Source: Sulfurimonas sp. HSL3-1 (GTDB lineage Bacteria > Campylobacterota > Campylobacteria > Campylobacterales > Sulfurimonadaceae). Taken from it: a stretch of 64,000 nt of DNA. Below the pieces are notes generated by a model. That model was given only the letters and a program-made list of their open reading frames with translations. It was not told the DNA's origin and made no database searches. The translations under genes were made by a program, and so were the position numbers. Positions 1-7,378 of this stretch are shown one piece after another (the first letter of the stretch is position 1; every line of letters starts with the position of its first letter). The DNA lies in NCBI RefSeq assembly GCF_039645995.1, contig NZ_CP147920.1, positions 992,001 through 1,056,000 of the forward strand, read 5' to 3'.

Positions 1-639
1 ATGATGATCCCGATGAACATCCGTCCCGACGACTTTTACTTTACGCTTTCGAATATGAAGCAGTCGCACGTTAACGGTGCGGTCATCGGAGCAGAGTATC
101 AGGATCAGGCGCTCGAAATCGTCGATGAGGCTTCGGAACTGTGCGAACGTACCGGGCTGTGCGATACCGTTGTCGTCGCGAACGGGCAGATGCACGGGGA
201 GCTGCTCATGCCGCTCGCGCTGAAGCAGATGGCGGAGAAAAGCGGTGTGAAACGTCTCGCCCTGATCGGCGCCACGCCGCTCGCGGGGGCGGTGGCGCTG
301 AGTTTTGTAGCCGGTACGGTCGCGATGTTCGATCCGTGGATCGAAGATCTGATGGCACTGCAGCAGCGCCTCGGCACCGAGCTCGACATCAACCGTCTGG
401 CGGAGGGGATGGACATCGACCTTTCCGGGTACGATATGGTGATCAACCTCTCCGAGTTGACGGAGCTTTCGATGATCAGTGCCCTGCCGCCGCTGAACCT
501 CGACCTCAAACAGCCCCGTCAGCCCTCGGCGCTGCAGCTGCGCTGCATTGAACTCGACCGTGCCTACAGCGGCTACGAGAGTCTGCTGGACATCATGACC
601 GGGACGGTCTATAATTATTTGACAAAGGAAAAGAGATGA
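1..639 (+). CDS. Unrecognised protein, possibly Rossmann-like; start may lie outside window
   Basis: A 212-residue frame is open from the first base of the window. The ATG at base 1 could be the true start, but the gene may begin further upstream. I do not recognise the family. A segment near residues 83-103 (VKRLALIGATPLAGAVALSF) reads like a beta strand followed by a glycine-rich turn and helix, as in nucleotide-binding Rossmann folds, and residues 143-150 (YDMVINLS) resemble a second strand of such a fold. There is no signal peptide and no membrane segment, so it is probably cytoplasmic. Its last four bases overlap the next gene (ATGA), so the two are very likely co-translated. A shikimate-dehydrogenase-like origin was considered but the catalytic Lys/Asp pair cannot be identified. 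Confidence 0.6.
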   Translation: MMIPMNIRPDDFYFTLSNMKQSHVNGAVIGAEYQDQALEIVDEASELCERTGLCDTVVVANGQMHGELLMPLALKQMAEKSGVKRLALIGATPLAGAVALSFVAGTVAMFDPWIEDLMALQQRLGTELDINRLAEGMDIDLSGYDMVINLSELTELSMISALPPLNLDLKQPRQPSALQLRCIELDRAYSGYESLLDIMTGTVYNYLTKEKR

Positions 640-1145
640 ATCATCATGATCTGGATGACCTGAAAGCGGAATTCGACAAGTTCGTCCGCGAAAAATGTAC
701 GACCGACGAGAAAGGCAACCCCGTCGAAAATGAATACGATGCCGGGGACGCCGTCGACGATGAGCCCGTTCCGGCATTCGTTGACGAGCTGGAGAACAAG
801 CTGCTCGCACCGGTCCTCAGCGGTGTCTACCTCTCGCGTATCGACATCAAGCGCATCTCACAGGCCCTGGACGAATCGCTGCCGATTAAAGAGCGCAAGA
901 AGATGATCAAGGCGCTTTTCCGCCATACGACCTCCAAAGAGTGGCTGCGCGGCGCATTCGACGAGATCAACAACCACATGGACGGACGTATTCTCATCTA
1001 CCGTCAGCTCGGGGAAGCCTTCCCGGCAACAAAAGCGATCTTTGACGAACATATCGCCAAGGCTGAGAAGACGAAGCGGATGTTCGACCAGATCGTCGCG
1101 GATTTCGAAGAGATCGAACCGACTGACGAGCCGATGATGGTGTAG
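636..1145 (+). CDS. Unrecognised acidic cytoplasmic protein
   Basis: This 169-residue protein starts in a 4-bp ATGA overlap with the preceding gene, which supports the start and a two-gene operon. It is rich in Asp and Glu, with an acidic N-terminal 50 residues that look disordered, then a helical region from about residue 50 to the end (for example ISQALDESLPIKERKKMIKAL). There is no signal peptide, membrane span or recognisable domain. Function is unknown; the tight coupling suggests it acts with the upstream Rossmann-like protein. An RcnB-like gene with its own palindrome follows after 88 bases, so the transcript probably ends here. Confidence 0.6.
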   Translation: MNHHDLDDLKAEFDKFVREKCTTDEKGNPVENEYDAGDAVDDEPVPAFVDELENKLLAPVLSGVYLSRIDIKRISQALDESLPIKERKKMIKALFRHTTSKEWLRGAFDEINNHMDGRILIYRQLGEAFPATKAIFDEHIAKAEKTKRMFDQIVADFEEIEPTDEPMMV

Positions 1146-1170
1146 GGCGTGCGCGTTACGCCTGTATGAG

Positions 1171-1195
1171 ATACTATAAGGTTATGGTATAGTAT
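1171..1195. promoter_or_regulatory. Perfect inverted repeat overlapping a -10-like box upstream of the RcnB-like gene
   Basis: ATACTATA (1171-1178) and TATAGTAT (1188-1195) are perfect 8-base inverted arms separated by 9 bases. The right arm contains TATAGT, a good -10 box for the gene at 1234. A dimeric repressor bound here would cover the promoter. It lacks a GC-rich stem or U-tract, so an operator fits better than a terminator. The regulator is not identifiable from the window. Confidence 0.5.
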
Positions 1196-1205
1196 ATGCC
1201 TATAA

Positions 1206-1222
1206 ACGGTGCCTCGCACCGT
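1206..1222 (+). promoter_or_regulatory. Hairpin in the 5' leader abutting the ribosome binding site
   Basis: ACGGTGC (1206-1212) pairs perfectly with GCACCGT (1216-1222) across a CTC loop, and the next base begins the AAGGAG ribosome binding site (1223-1228) of the gene at 1234. The hairpin would lie in the short untranslated leader, where it could stabilise the mRNA or control ribosome access. No known riboswitch class is this small. Confidence 0.45.
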
Positions 1223-1233
1223 AAGGAGTTATT

Positions 1234-1545
1234 ATGAACAGAAGAGGTCTTCTTGCCCTTGCATGTATCGGAGCACTCTGTGTCTTCCCGGTCCAGGCGA
1301 AAAACGACAAACACGGTGATCTCCCTCCGGGGCTGCAGAAAAAAGCCCGCAGTGGCAAGCCCCTTCCTCCGGGCTGGCAGAAAAAGCTTCAAAGAGGCCA
1401 ACGGATCGATCGTGCTGTCTTTGAACAGGAAGCCGTGATTATCGCTCCCCGTGACCGTGACGGTCTCCTGACCGTCCGTATCGATGGTAAAGTGGCCCGG
1501 GTCGCTGAAAAAACGCTGGAAATCGTCGATATTCTCCAGCGGTAA
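1234..1545 (+). CDS. Small secreted RcnB/CigR-like protein
   Basis: The protein has 103 residues with a Sec signal peptide (MNRRGLLALACIGALCVFPVQA, cleavage near residue 22). The mature part carries a repeated Pro-Pro-Gly pattern (LPPGLQKK, LPPGWQKK), typical of the periplasmic RcnB family linked to nickel/cobalt homeostasis and of the related CigR group. The C-terminal 40 residues (EAVIIAPRDRDGLLTVRIDGKVARV) form a small beta-rich unit also seen in that family. An AAGGAG site sits 5 bases before the ATG. It is preceded by a palindrome over the -10 box and by a leader hairpin, so it looks individually regulated. No RcnA efflux pump or RcnR regulator is visible nearby, so the metal role is only inferred. 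Confidence 0.65.
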   Translation: MNRRGLLALACIGALCVFPVQAKNDKHGDLPPGLQKKARSGKPLPPGWQKKLQRGQRIDRAVFEQEAVIIAPRDRDGLLTVRIDGKVARVAEKTLEIVDILQR

Positions 1546-1624
1546 TCATGCGCGGCCTACGCTTTGCCGTGCCGCTCCCGGCGTGTCGGACGGCGCCGAT
1601 CCCTTTTTCCCGTCCGAGTAACCC

Positions 1625-2521
1625 ATGAGCTTTGAATTTCCCTGGCTGTTTTTACTGCTGCCCCCGCTATGGTACTGCCTCTACCGCTGCCGCGAACGTT
1701 TGAGCCCGCGCTATTTCGTCCATCTTGAATTTTTTGCCGTACGGCGGGGTTGGTTCAAATGGCTCTGGCTGCTGCGTTATTTTGCGGTGCTGCTGCTGGT
1801 CACTGCAATAGCCTCTCCCGTGACCGTCGACAAAGACGATCCGCTCAACCGCCAGGGGGTCGATGTCGTGCTGGCCCTCGATGCCAGCGGCTCGATGGGC
1901 GCCTCGGGCTTTGATCCGCAGAGCCGTGAGAGCCGCTTCGACATCGCCAGAAAGATCGCGAAGCACTTTATCGTTGACCGGATCGGGGATAACGCGGGGG
2001 TCGTCATTTTCGGCGATTTCGCTTTTATCGCCTCGCCGGTGACGTACGAAAAAAACGTGGTCGCGGAGATGATGGATTACCTCGTCTACGGTATGGCGGG
2101 GCAGAATACGGCCATCGGGGAGGGGATCGCCATGGGCGTCAGGGCTTTTGAAGACTCGCAGGCGACCTCCAAGGTGCTTATCCTTCTGACCGACGGCGAG
2201 CACAACAGCGGGCGGGTATCGCCCAAGGAAGCGACGGCCCTGGCCGTCAAACACGGCATTCGTATCTATACCGTCGGGATGGGCCGGGAAGGGGAGTTCG
2301 ACGAAGCGATGCTCCGCCGCATCGCCGATGAGAGCGGCGGCGCATTTTTCGCCGCCTATGATCCGGAAGCCCTGACCGCGGTCTATGAAGCGATCGACGG
2401 TCTGGAGCGCTCCAGAATCAAGTCGGAACGGATCCTGCGGAAAGAGTACTATTACACCTGGCCGCTGGCAATGGGCGTATTGCTGCTCTTCTACCTCTGG
2501 CGCAGGGAGGCGCTGGCATGA
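1625..2521 (+). CDS. batA: BatA-type von Willebrand factor A membrane protein
   Basis: This 298-residue protein has two N-terminal membrane segments (roughly residues 7-20 and 48-65), a von Willebrand factor A domain with the metal-coordinating MIDAS motif DASGSMGAS near residue 86 and a TDGEH motif near residue 197, and a C-terminal membrane helix (about 275-292). This is the layout of BatA in the Bacteroides aerotolerance (bat) operon, where VWA proteins are thought to display binding surfaces on the periplasmic or cytoplasmic side of the inner membrane. It overlaps batB by 4 bp. The MoxR ATPase and DUF58 protein that often precede batA are not in the preceding 1.6 kb. The true substrate of the system is not known. 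Confidence 0.85.
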   Translation: MSFEFPWLFLLLPPLWYCLYRCRERLSPRYFVHLEFFAVRRGWFKWLWLLRYFAVLLLVTAIASPVTVDKDDPLNRQGVDVVLALDASGSMGASGFDPQSRESRFDIARKIAKHFIVDRIGDNAGVVIFGDFAFIASPVTYEKNVVAEMMDYLVYGMAGQNTAIGEGIAMGVRAFEDSQATSKVLILLTDGEHNSGRVSPKEATALAVKHGIRIYTVGMGREGEFDEAMLRRIADESGGAFFAAYDPEALTAVYEAIDGLERSRIKSERILRKEYYYTWPLAMGVLLLFYLWRREALA

Positions 2522-3423
2522 CGTTGCTGACCCCGCTGTGGCTCTGGACGCTGCTCTTCTTGGCTCTTTATTTTGTCTACCTCCGTCAAAGGGGACGCGG
2601 TGTCGTCTGGAATCTGCGAAGCGTTTTGCTGATGACGGCGATCGGGCTTGGTATTGTCGCGCTGGCCCGTCCGGTATCGCTGCAGGAGCCGGTCTCGATC
2701 GAGCAGCGCGGCAGCGACGTCATCTTCGCCGTCGATATTTCCCACTCCATGCAGGCGGCGGACATCGCCCCGAGCAGGCTGGCGGCGGCGAAAAGCCTGC
2801 TCTCTTCGGTGGTGGAAGCCGACGATGCGAACCGTTTCGGCGTGCTGGCCTTTACGACGAACCCGGTGATCCTGTCGCCGCTGACCCGCGACGACGAACT
2901 GCTGCTGCATCTTTTCGCAGGGCTGGATACCTCGATGGTGATGACACGCGGGACCGAGATAGGCGGAGCGTTGAAACTGGCGCGGAAGCTTTCGCGCTCC
3001 GAGCATCCCATCGTCGTCCTCCTGACGGACGGTGGTGATAGTCTGGGGTACTCCCAGGAGGCGGCACAGGCCCGTGCAGCGGGACTGATTGTCAATGTCG
3101 TCATGCTGGCGACGCCGTCGGGGGGAACACTGAAGGCGGAGGACGGCAAACTGTTGCGAGATGAAGAGGGAGGCATTGTCGTGACGGCGCGCAACAGCGC
3201 GATCGGCGCCATCGCCGACGCGACCGGAGGCGTCGTCATCGACGGGGCCGATGCCGGGGCGTTGGCGGCGGCCATCAAAGCCCAGGGGATGCAGGATGTT
3301 CGGGAGAAACGGAAGATCATCCTCTACCGGGAGTATTTCTATTATCCGCTTGCCCTGGCACTGCTGCTGGCCATGCTGGGAATGACGGATCTACTTTCAC
3401 GGTTAGGAGGGCGTCGTGCGTAG
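2518..3423 (+). CDS. batB: BatB-type von Willebrand factor A membrane protein
   Basis: The second VWA protein of the cluster (301 residues) starts in a 4-bp overlap with batA. It has two N-terminal membrane helices, a MIDAS motif VDISHSM followed by the Thr-containing loop region (residues ~75-80), the TDGGD motif near residue 168, and a C-terminal membrane helix near 280-297. The sequence DISHSMQAADIAPSRL is characteristic of BatB, which normally continues DxRLxxAK. Together with BatA it probably forms a membrane-bound VWA pair. It overlaps batC by 8 bp. Confidence 0.85.
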   Translation: MTLLTPLWLWTLLFLALYFVYLRQRGRGVVWNLRSVLLMTAIGLGIVALARPVSLQEPVSIEQRGSDVIFAVDISHSMQAADIAPSRLAAAKSLLSSVVEADDANRFGVLAFTTNPVILSPLTRDDELLLHLFAGLDTSMVMTRGTEIGGALKLARKLSRSEHPIVVLLTDGGDSLGYSQEAAQARAAGLIVNVVMLATPSGGTLKAEDGKLLRDEEGGIVVTARNSAIGAIADATGGVVIDGADAGALAAAIKAQGMQDVREKRKIILYREYFYYPLALALLLAMLGMTDLLSRLGGRRA

Positions 3424-4183
3424 CCGGCTCAGCCATATCGTCTCCACACCCGCCGTCATGGCATCGCTGCTGGCGCAGGGATGGCGCGGCATGTTGCGAT
3501 ACAGAGGGCATCGTGCACTTCTCCCGGTGCTGCTCGGACTCTTCGCGGCCGTGCTGTCGCTGCTCCTGCTGCTGCTGTGGGAAGCGATACTGCCGTATCG
3601 GGCAGAGCAGGCATACCGTGAAGCCGACTACAACCGCAGCGCCGCGCTTTTTGTGCGGATAGAGGGGGCGGCGGCACAGTATGATACGGGCAATGCCTGG
3701 TACCGTTCGGGCGAGTACGAACGGGCATTGCAGTATTACAGTGCGCTGGAGAAGGTTGAAGGCGCCTTCGGCGCGTCGGTCTGGTTCAACCGTGGCAATA
3801 CCCTTGTCCGTCTCAAGGAGTTCGCGAAGGCCCGGGAGGCCTTTGCCCGCTCCCTGGCGCTGCGGTATGACGAGGAGGCCCTTGCGAATATGATGCACAT
3901 TCTGGCGGCGGAGGAGCAGGACCATATGCTCACCGGGCGGCAGGAAGGCAAAAAGCGCGCCCAGGACCAGGCGGCCGAACGCAGCGAAGGCGGTCCCAAG
4001 AAAGAGGGCGGGGGGAGCAACCAGCAAAGCAGTGCCGAACGACGCTCCGGGGCCGGCAGCCAGGGCAAAAAAGTGGAGCGTGAGGAGCAGCTTGAGTTCT
4101 CGAACAAAGGCAACAGCCGTCTGAGCTCGAAACAGTATGAACTGATCAATCAAAGGAATGTACATGAAACGAAGCCCTGGTAG
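3416..4183 (+). CDS. batC: BatC-like TPR membrane protein
   Basis: The start is a GTG with AGGAGG at 3404-3409. Of 255 residues, a membrane helix lies at about 37-57, followed by two to three tetratricopeptide repeats (AEQAYREADYNRSAALF, AWYRSGEYERALQYYSAL, GNTLVRLKEFAKAREAFARSL), then a low-complexity charged tail rich in Gly, Glu, Lys and Ser. TPR repeats after a single membrane anchor, between batB and batD, match BatC/BatE proteins that scaffold the VWA pair. The tail (residues ~175-240) looks disordered and may be a linker to partners. It overlaps batD by about 20 bp. Confidence 0.75.
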   Translation: MRSRLSHIVSTPAVMASLLAQGWRGMLRYRGHRALLPVLLGLFAAVLSLLLLLLWEAILPYRAEQAYREADYNRSAALFVRIEGAAAQYDTGNAWYRSGEYERALQYYSALEKVEGAFGASVWFNRGNTLVRLKEFAKAREAFARSLALRYDEEALANMMHILAAEEQDHMLTGRQEGKKRAQDQAAERSEGGPKKEGGGSNQQSSAERRSGAGSQGKKVEREEQLEFSNKGNSRLSSKQYELINQRNVHETKPW

Positions 4184-5282
4184 CGGAGTGTTGTGGGCGT
4201 TGCTGCTGTTGCCGCTGCTCTCCTGGGCGGCGGAGACAGCCTATACCTGGAGCGCCGCGTCGACGAAAAAGAGCGTCGCGCAGCATGAAGCCTTCGCCGT
4301 TGAATATACCTGCCGTTTCGATACGGAGGCCTATGCCTATATTATCGCCTTTGATCCGGCGCAGGAGACCGAGGCGTACCGTATCGAACCGCAGAGTACC
4401 GATGAGCAGATCGTCGACGGGCGGCGGGTCAACCGCTACCGCTTCACCGTCTTCCCAAAAAAAGCCGGGCGGCTCACCCTGTCATTTAGCGCAATCATGG
4501 AGCATACGACGAAGGCTTCCATTGAAAATGCCGTCATCGGCCGGGACAACGTTGAAAAGCTCGATTATACGTCGAGAACCGTTTCGCTGCCTTCGCTTAG
4601 CGTGGAGGTCAAGCCGCAGGAGACGGCCTATGCCGGGCATCTGGAGTTGACGCTTGCGGTCGACAGCGAAAAGGTAGACGCCTTTACGCCCGTCCAGGTG
4701 GCCGTCAGACTGGAGGGGTACGGCAATCTCGACGTCATGGCGCCCTTTGCCCTTGAGATACCGAATGCCAGCCAGTTCACCGACGGGGAGCAAAAGCAGC
4801 TTCGTCTGGGCGATAACGGCTATGAAGGAAGTATCAGCCAGCAGTTTGCCATTGTGGCCGAGCACAACTTTACGGTACCCGCCCTGCAGCTCTCCTATTA
4901 TGATACGGAGCGGAAGCGGACGGTAACGCTGTCGACACAGGCGCATGCGGTGACGGTGAAGCCTGCCGCCGCAGCCGGGGAGCACAAAGCGACGTCATCG
5001 CCGACCGCCGAAGTGCCGGCGCAGTGGAGCGCGTCGTGGCTGCACCTGCTGTTGGCGCTGATCGCCGGGATCGTCATCGGGCGTTTTCTGTTGCCTGTTC
5101 GTGTCGAATCGGAGGCGCTGTCGCTGCCGGAAAAGCTGCAGCGCTGCAGGGACCCGAAACGCTTCGTCGCCTACCTGGCCATGGCGGATGCCGAGAAGTA
5201 CCGCACGATGATCGATGCGATCGAGGCGAAAATGAAGGCGGGGGAGAAGGTCGACCTCTCCTCCTACAAACGGCAGCTTTAG
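4164..5282 (+). CDS. batD: BatD-like periplasmic protein
   Basis: The preferred start is the ATG at 4164, because AAAGG (4152-4156) is 7 bases upstream; an ATG two codons earlier is possible. The 372-residue product begins with a signal peptide ending near SWAAE, contains two beta-sandwich repeats typical of BatD (first with VEYTCRFD and RVNRYRFTVFPKKAG, second with FTPVQVAVRLEGYGNLD), then a membrane helix (~residues 290-310) and a short cytoplasmic tail of about 60 residues. In the family BatD is the periplasmic, oxygen-tolerance-linked partner of the VWA/TPR proteins. It is the last gene of the cluster. Confidence 0.8.
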   Translation: MKRSPGSGVLWALLLLPLLSWAAETAYTWSAASTKKSVAQHEAFAVEYTCRFDTEAYAYIIAFDPAQETEAYRIEPQSTDEQIVDGRRVNRYRFTVFPKKAGRLTLSFSAIMEHTTKASIENAVIGRDNVEKLDYTSRTVSLPSLSVEVKPQETAYAGHLELTLAVDSEKVDAFTPVQVAVRLEGYGNLDVMAPFALEIPNASQFTDGEQKQLRLGDNGYEGSISQQFAIVAEHNFTVPALQLSYYDTERKRTVTLSTQAHAVTVKPAAAAGEHKATSSPTAEVPAQWSASWLHLLLALIAGIVIGRFLLPVRVESEALSLPEKLQRCRDPKRFVAYLAMADAEKYRTMIDAIEAKMKAGEKVDLSSYKRQL

Positions 5283-5325
5283 CAGCGCCTCTGGCGATGA
5301 GGATAGAATAAGGGTTGCACCTGGC

Positions 5326-5589
5326 ATGGAAAAACAGAGAGCGCATTTGACAAAAATACTCCGTTTCAAAACTGCAGCGGGCATCTTCCATGTTGCCCGC
5401 GACGGCGGCGGGCGTTACCATATCCTTTTCAACGACGAGAGCATGGGCGACTACGGCGATATGATCGATGCGATCGAGGGGTTTGTTCACGAGAGCGGGT
5501 TTTACATCATCCACCCAGAGATGGCCTATCCCCTTGACACCTTCGATCTCGGCATTCCTGACGATATCAGCGGCTGGGAGCCCTGCTGA
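5326..5589 (+). CDS. Small unrecognised protein
   Basis: An 87-residue soluble protein with no signal or membrane segment. The sequence alternates predicted beta strands (ILRFKTAAGIFHVAR, RYHILFN) with an acidic C-terminal half, resembling small two-layer folds, but I cannot assign a family. The only ribosome-binding candidate is a weak AAGGG 15 bases before ATG. TAGAAT near 5304 could serve as a -10 box. It ends one base before the stop of the CHAD gene on the opposite strand, so the two are convergent. Confidence 0.5.
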   Translation: MEKQRAHLTKILRFKTAAGIFHVARDGGGRYHILFNDESMGDYGDMIDAIEGFVHESGFYIIHPEMAYPLDTFDLGIPDDISGWEPC

Positions 5590-5590
5590 T

Positions 5591-6334
5591 TCAGAGTTCG
5601 AAAGCCTTTTTGAGTTTTCGGAGAGCTTTTTTTCGTGCTTCGTATAGCGCAGCGCACTCCTGGGAGGGGTGTTTGTCGCAGAAACGGTGCAGCCATGCCA
5701 GCTGGTTGGCCGCATCCTGGATGGCGCCGAAATGTTCCAGGTGTTTCTTGGCGTTTTTGATCTTGCGTTTGGCATCGACGAGGCCGGCTTCGTCCAGGAA
5801 CTCCAGGACGTAGCGCGCCTGTTTGTAACGCAGACGGATCTCATGGATCTCTTCCTCTTTTGAATCCTCTCCGAGAGCCCGCCGCGCTGTTTTTGCCTTT
5901 TCGTAAATGGCCTCGCCCCGGCGAATCAGCCTCCCTTTTCGCTGGTCCAGTTTCAGGGCTTGGACATCGGCGATCAGCAGATCGATCGTTTGGGCGAAAC
6001 GCCGCGGCGTTTCGGGGGGCCACCGCTTTTTATACTGTTTTTCCCGGTAGCGGGTCAGGGCCGCATGCAGGTTCGGATAGGATTCAGAAGAGAGCGCGTC
6101 CAGAAAGACATCGGTCTCGCGCAGGGGATTGGTGACTTTGAGCATCGATTTGGCAATAGCGTCCGGGGCGTAAAGATGATGGGTGTAAGCCGAAAGGACG
6201 GAGCGGAACCGTCGAAGGGCGACCCGAAAGCGGTGCAGGGCCTCGATATCGGCAGCAGGACCGACAAGGGGGAGCTGCTCGCTGGCGGTTTGGAGCTGCC
6301 GGATCAGGTACGATTTTAAAAGCGCGCTTTCCAT
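5591..6334 (-). CDS. CHAD domain protein
   Basis: The 247-residue protein is almost entirely a CHAD domain, an alpha-helical fold with conserved histidines and basic residues that binds inorganic polyphosphate. Visible signatures are HRFRVALRRFRSVL near residue 30 and a second half with IHEIRLRYKQARYVLEFL near residue 165, matching the internal duplication of the fold. It lacks the CYTH domain often fused in this family; a separate CYTH protein is encoded at 10611-11084. It probably associates with polyphosphate granules. A -10 box lies 8 bases before the ATG and no ribosome binding site is seen. Confidence 0.85.
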   Translation of the reverse strand: MESALLKSYLIRQLQTASEQLPLVGPAADIEALHRFRVALRRFRSVLSAYTHHLYAPDAIAKSMLKVTNPLRETDVFLDALSSESYPNLHAALTRYREKQYKKRWPPETPRRFAQTIDLLIADVQALKLDQRKGRLIRRGEAIYEKAKTARRALGEDSKEEEIHEIRLRYKQARYVLEFLDEAGLVDAKRKIKNAKKHLEHFGAIQDAANQLAWLHRFCDKHPSQECAALYEARKKALRKLKKAFEL

Positions 6335-6342
6335 GGTGGATT

Positions 6343-6348
6343 ATTATA
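6343..6348 (-). promoter_or_regulatory. -10 box for the CHAD gene, predicted leaderless
   Basis: TATAAT on the minus strand ends 8 bases before the ATG at 6334. Transcription would begin at or within one or two bases of the start codon, and the region contains no Shine-Dalgarno sequence. Confidence 0.6.
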
Positions 6349-6367
6349 GTGCAATTTTGTTACAGAC

Positions 6368-7378
6368 TCACTTCAAAATGAAATCGGCGTAGATCGGAAG
6401 GTGGTCGGAGTACCCCTTTCCGATGTGGTGTTTGGGGTAGGTGCGGCTGCGCTGCCAGCGGTTGGGCGCCCCTTTGTTCGTCACAAGGTACTCCGGCTTG
6501 AAGCACGCGAAACTTCCCCTGACATACTCATTACCTTTATGGTCGGCGAGGGCGGGGGAGATGATGATATGGTCCAGGGCCTCATTCTGGCCGTAGAAGC
6601 TGTGGCTCCAGCGCTGCAGTGCCGGCAATTCGTACCAGAGGTCGTAGGCGCAGGAGGGGCAGCGGGCCAACTCCTCCAGGGTGATCCCTTTCTCGTCGCG
6701 CATGGTCATCAGCACGTCGTTGATGCCGGTGATCCCGTCGGTGTCGTTATGCTTGCGCTTGCGGGCGAACAGGTGCTTTTCGTCGTAGTCGGCGTTGAAG
6801 TCCCCCAGCAGGACGTATGAAACGCTTCCCAGCGCATCGAGCCGCGCTTTCAGGGCTTTGGCCGAGAGTATGCGCAGGCTTTCGGGGCCCGATTTGCTTT
6901 TCCAATGGTTGACGAAGACGTAGAGCGGTTCGCCGCCGGTCTCAAGGCGCACCTCGAGGATGTTGCGGATCCGGTTGCCGTTGGCGACGGCGATTTCACG
7001 TTTGACCTTGACGGGAAGGCGCGAGAGCAGCGCCGTTTTGACGACGCTCGGTTTGGCGTCGGCAATGGCGCGGTGGGGCAGGTACCACCCGGCGCGTTTG
7101 ACCGCCACCTGCAGATCGCGCAGGGCCCGGTCCGATTCGATCTCCTGGAGGCCGATGACGTCGGGTTTTATCTCGGCGATGACGCGGGCGATATGGTTGA
7201 GTTTTTTGCGGTAGTTCTTTTCGTTCCACTGCCAGGGTGTGTCGGGGATATACTCGGCGTACTCGTTGCCGCTGCGTTCGAGGTCAAAGAGGTTCTCGAC
7301 GTTATAGGTTGCGATGCGCATGGGCTCTCCTGCAAACAGCAGCAGCGGCAGCAGCAGTGCCGCGAGGAATTTGATCAC
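6368..7378 (-). CDS. Endonuclease/exonuclease/phosphatase family protein, exported
   Basis: The 336-residue product starts with a signal peptide (MIKFLAALLLPLLLFAGEP). The rest is an EEP (DNase I-like) fold: RIATYNVENLFD near residue 22, the catalytic metal-binding Glu in GLQEIES near residue 99, FVNHWKSK near 156, LLGDFNADYD near 195 and SDHLPIYADF near the end. These are the expected metal and catalytic residues of metal-dependent nucleases and phosphodiesterases; the substrate cannot be read from sequence. A periplasmic or outer-membrane location suggests extracellular DNA or phospho-ester scavenging. Its start overlaps the stop of the oligopeptidase gene by 4 bp (ATGA), so the two are transcribed together. 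Confidence 0.85.
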   Translation of the reverse strand: MIKFLAALLLPLLLFAGEPMRIATYNVENLFDLERSGNEYAEYIPDTPWQWNEKNYRKKLNHIARVIAEIKPDVIGLQEIESDRALRDLQVAVKRAGWYLPHRAIADAKPSVVKTALLSRLPVKVKREIAVANGNRIRNILEVRLETGGEPLYVFVNHWKSKSGPESLRILSAKALKARLDALGSVSYVLLGDFNADYDEKHLFARKRKHNDTDGITGINDVLMTMRDEKGITLEELARCPSCAYDLWYELPALQRWSHSFYGQNEALDHIIISPALADHKGNEYVRGSFACFKPEYLVTNKGAPNRWQRSRTYPKHHIGKGYSDHLPIYADFILK

